A stretch of DNA of 64,000 nt from Bacillus rhizoplanae. Its GTDB lineage: Bacteria; Bacillota; Bacilli; Bacillales; Bacillaceae_G. The position numbers and the translations under genes are program-made. Within the stretch, counting starts at the first letter, position 1. The number at the start of each line of letters is the position of its first letter. Under the pieces are notes generated by a model. That model was not told where the DNA came from. It worked only from the letters and a program-made list of their open reading frames with translations, and did not search any database. Location: assembly GCF_917563915.1 (NCBI RefSeq), contig NZ_CAKJTI010000004.1, forward strand, positions 186,001 to 250,000, in the 5' to 3' direction. Positions 63,625 to 64,000 of the stretch are shown piece by piece.

Positions 63625-63913
63625 GTTTCTACTCCTCTTCGTTTTTGCCATTATTTTCTTACTGATATGGAAATTTTATTCAAAAAAATGACAAAAAATA
63701 TATATGTATTTTAGGAGAGATTATGATATTATAATGTTGAAATCTTCTGAAAATAAAAATTTTTATTTTAGAATTGTGCTTTGAGGGGAAATATTTTATA
63801 ATGCTTTATGCGAACGCAAGTTCTGTTTTGCAGAATTTCTTTACAAACTGTAAGGGAAAAATGCGGATGTGCACTGGATTTAGTCGTATTCATGAAACGG
63901 AGGGAAAGTTTTC

Positions 63914-64000
63914 ATGTATCCAGAAGTCATTAAAAAAATGGCATTTTCGAAAGAGCATAAAGATTTATTGTTGAAGCTATACAATAAGGAAATTACGCGA
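63914..64000 (+). CDS. start of an unidentified gene, cut by the window end
   Basis: ATG 63914 is nine bases behind GGAGGG. The visible 29 residues begin MYPEVIKKMAFSKEHKDLLL and are hydrophilic and helical, without a signal peptide. The frame runs off the window. An opening at 63774 in another frame overlaps it and has an unlikely composition. Family not recognised. Confidence 0.65.
   Translation, partial: MYPEVIKKMAFSKEHKDLLLKLYNKEITR

Noticed and set aside
63774-63974. 66-codon opening at the right end
   Set aside because: The better supported start at 63914 in another frame has GGAGGG; this frame has a random-looking Cys/Phe/Lys-rich composition.

Overview
The window looks like chromosomal DNA of the Bacillus cereus group. 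It is AT-rich with Gram-positive ribosome binding sites. It carries a ComK homologue, LytR-CpsA-Psr and lipoteichoic acid synthase genes, SH3/3D and SH3/NlpC-P60 cell-wall proteins, and at least ten copies of a roughly 150-bp interspersed repeat that resembles the bcr1 repeat known from this group. This identification comes from recognising families and was not checked by a search.

Positions 1-19368 hold a surface-polysaccharide locus on the + strand. It begins with the end of a CpsB/YwqE-type phosphatase and galU. Next come four genes that match the bacillosamine module PglF-PglE-PglC-PglD (dehydratase, aminotransferase, phosphoglycosyl transferase, acetyltransferase). Four glycosyltransferases, a Wzy/EpsG-like polymerase and a Wzx-like flippase follow. 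UDP-glucose dehydrogenase and UDP-glucuronate 4-epimerase then supply acidic sugars. The end of the locus has a GalE-like protein without its catalytic residues, an LCP ligase and an SGNH-type protein. The likely product is an acidic, Wzx/Wzy-made polysaccharide started on an undecaprenyl-linked diacetylated diaminosugar and attached to the wall by the LCP enzyme. A decayed second ugd gene and strongly AT-rich central genes point to exchange of the middle of the cluster.

Positions 19755-23610 are a YknXYZ/MacAB-like efflux operon with a Yip1 (YknW-like) gene behind it. Positions 23831-27600 are a graveyard: a truncated deacetylase/knob protein, an acetyltransferase, a broken bacteriocin-like gene followed by an intact small membrane protein, and decayed duplicated sequence. 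Positions 27852-30671 carry a small sigma factor convergent with comK, then DUF4359, DUF2922, DUF1659 and VanZ-family genes. An amino-acid permease and an IS3-type remnant follow.

Positions 32935-40145 (- strand) encode a SWIM-domain protein and a SNF2 ATPase. The SNF2 gene is split inside its Walker A lysine codon by a complete group II intron (34257-37098) that carries its own reverse transcriptase/maturase. Removing the intron restores the reading frame exactly.

Positions 40354-56689 hold cell-envelope and transport genes: SH3-3D protein, NupC, SH3-NlpC/P60 endopeptidase, D-amino acid aminotransferase, LTA synthase, YkvA-like and DUF2227 proteins, a DoxX protein behind a Fur box, lactate permease behind cre-like sites, a DUF2642 protein and an ArsB-like permease. 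Several bcr1-like repeats lie between them, including a tandem run of three.

Positions 56839-63624 contain a TPP riboswitch and thiC, flanked by two paralogous ArsB-like permeases, then cydAB. The start of an unidentified gene runs off the right end.
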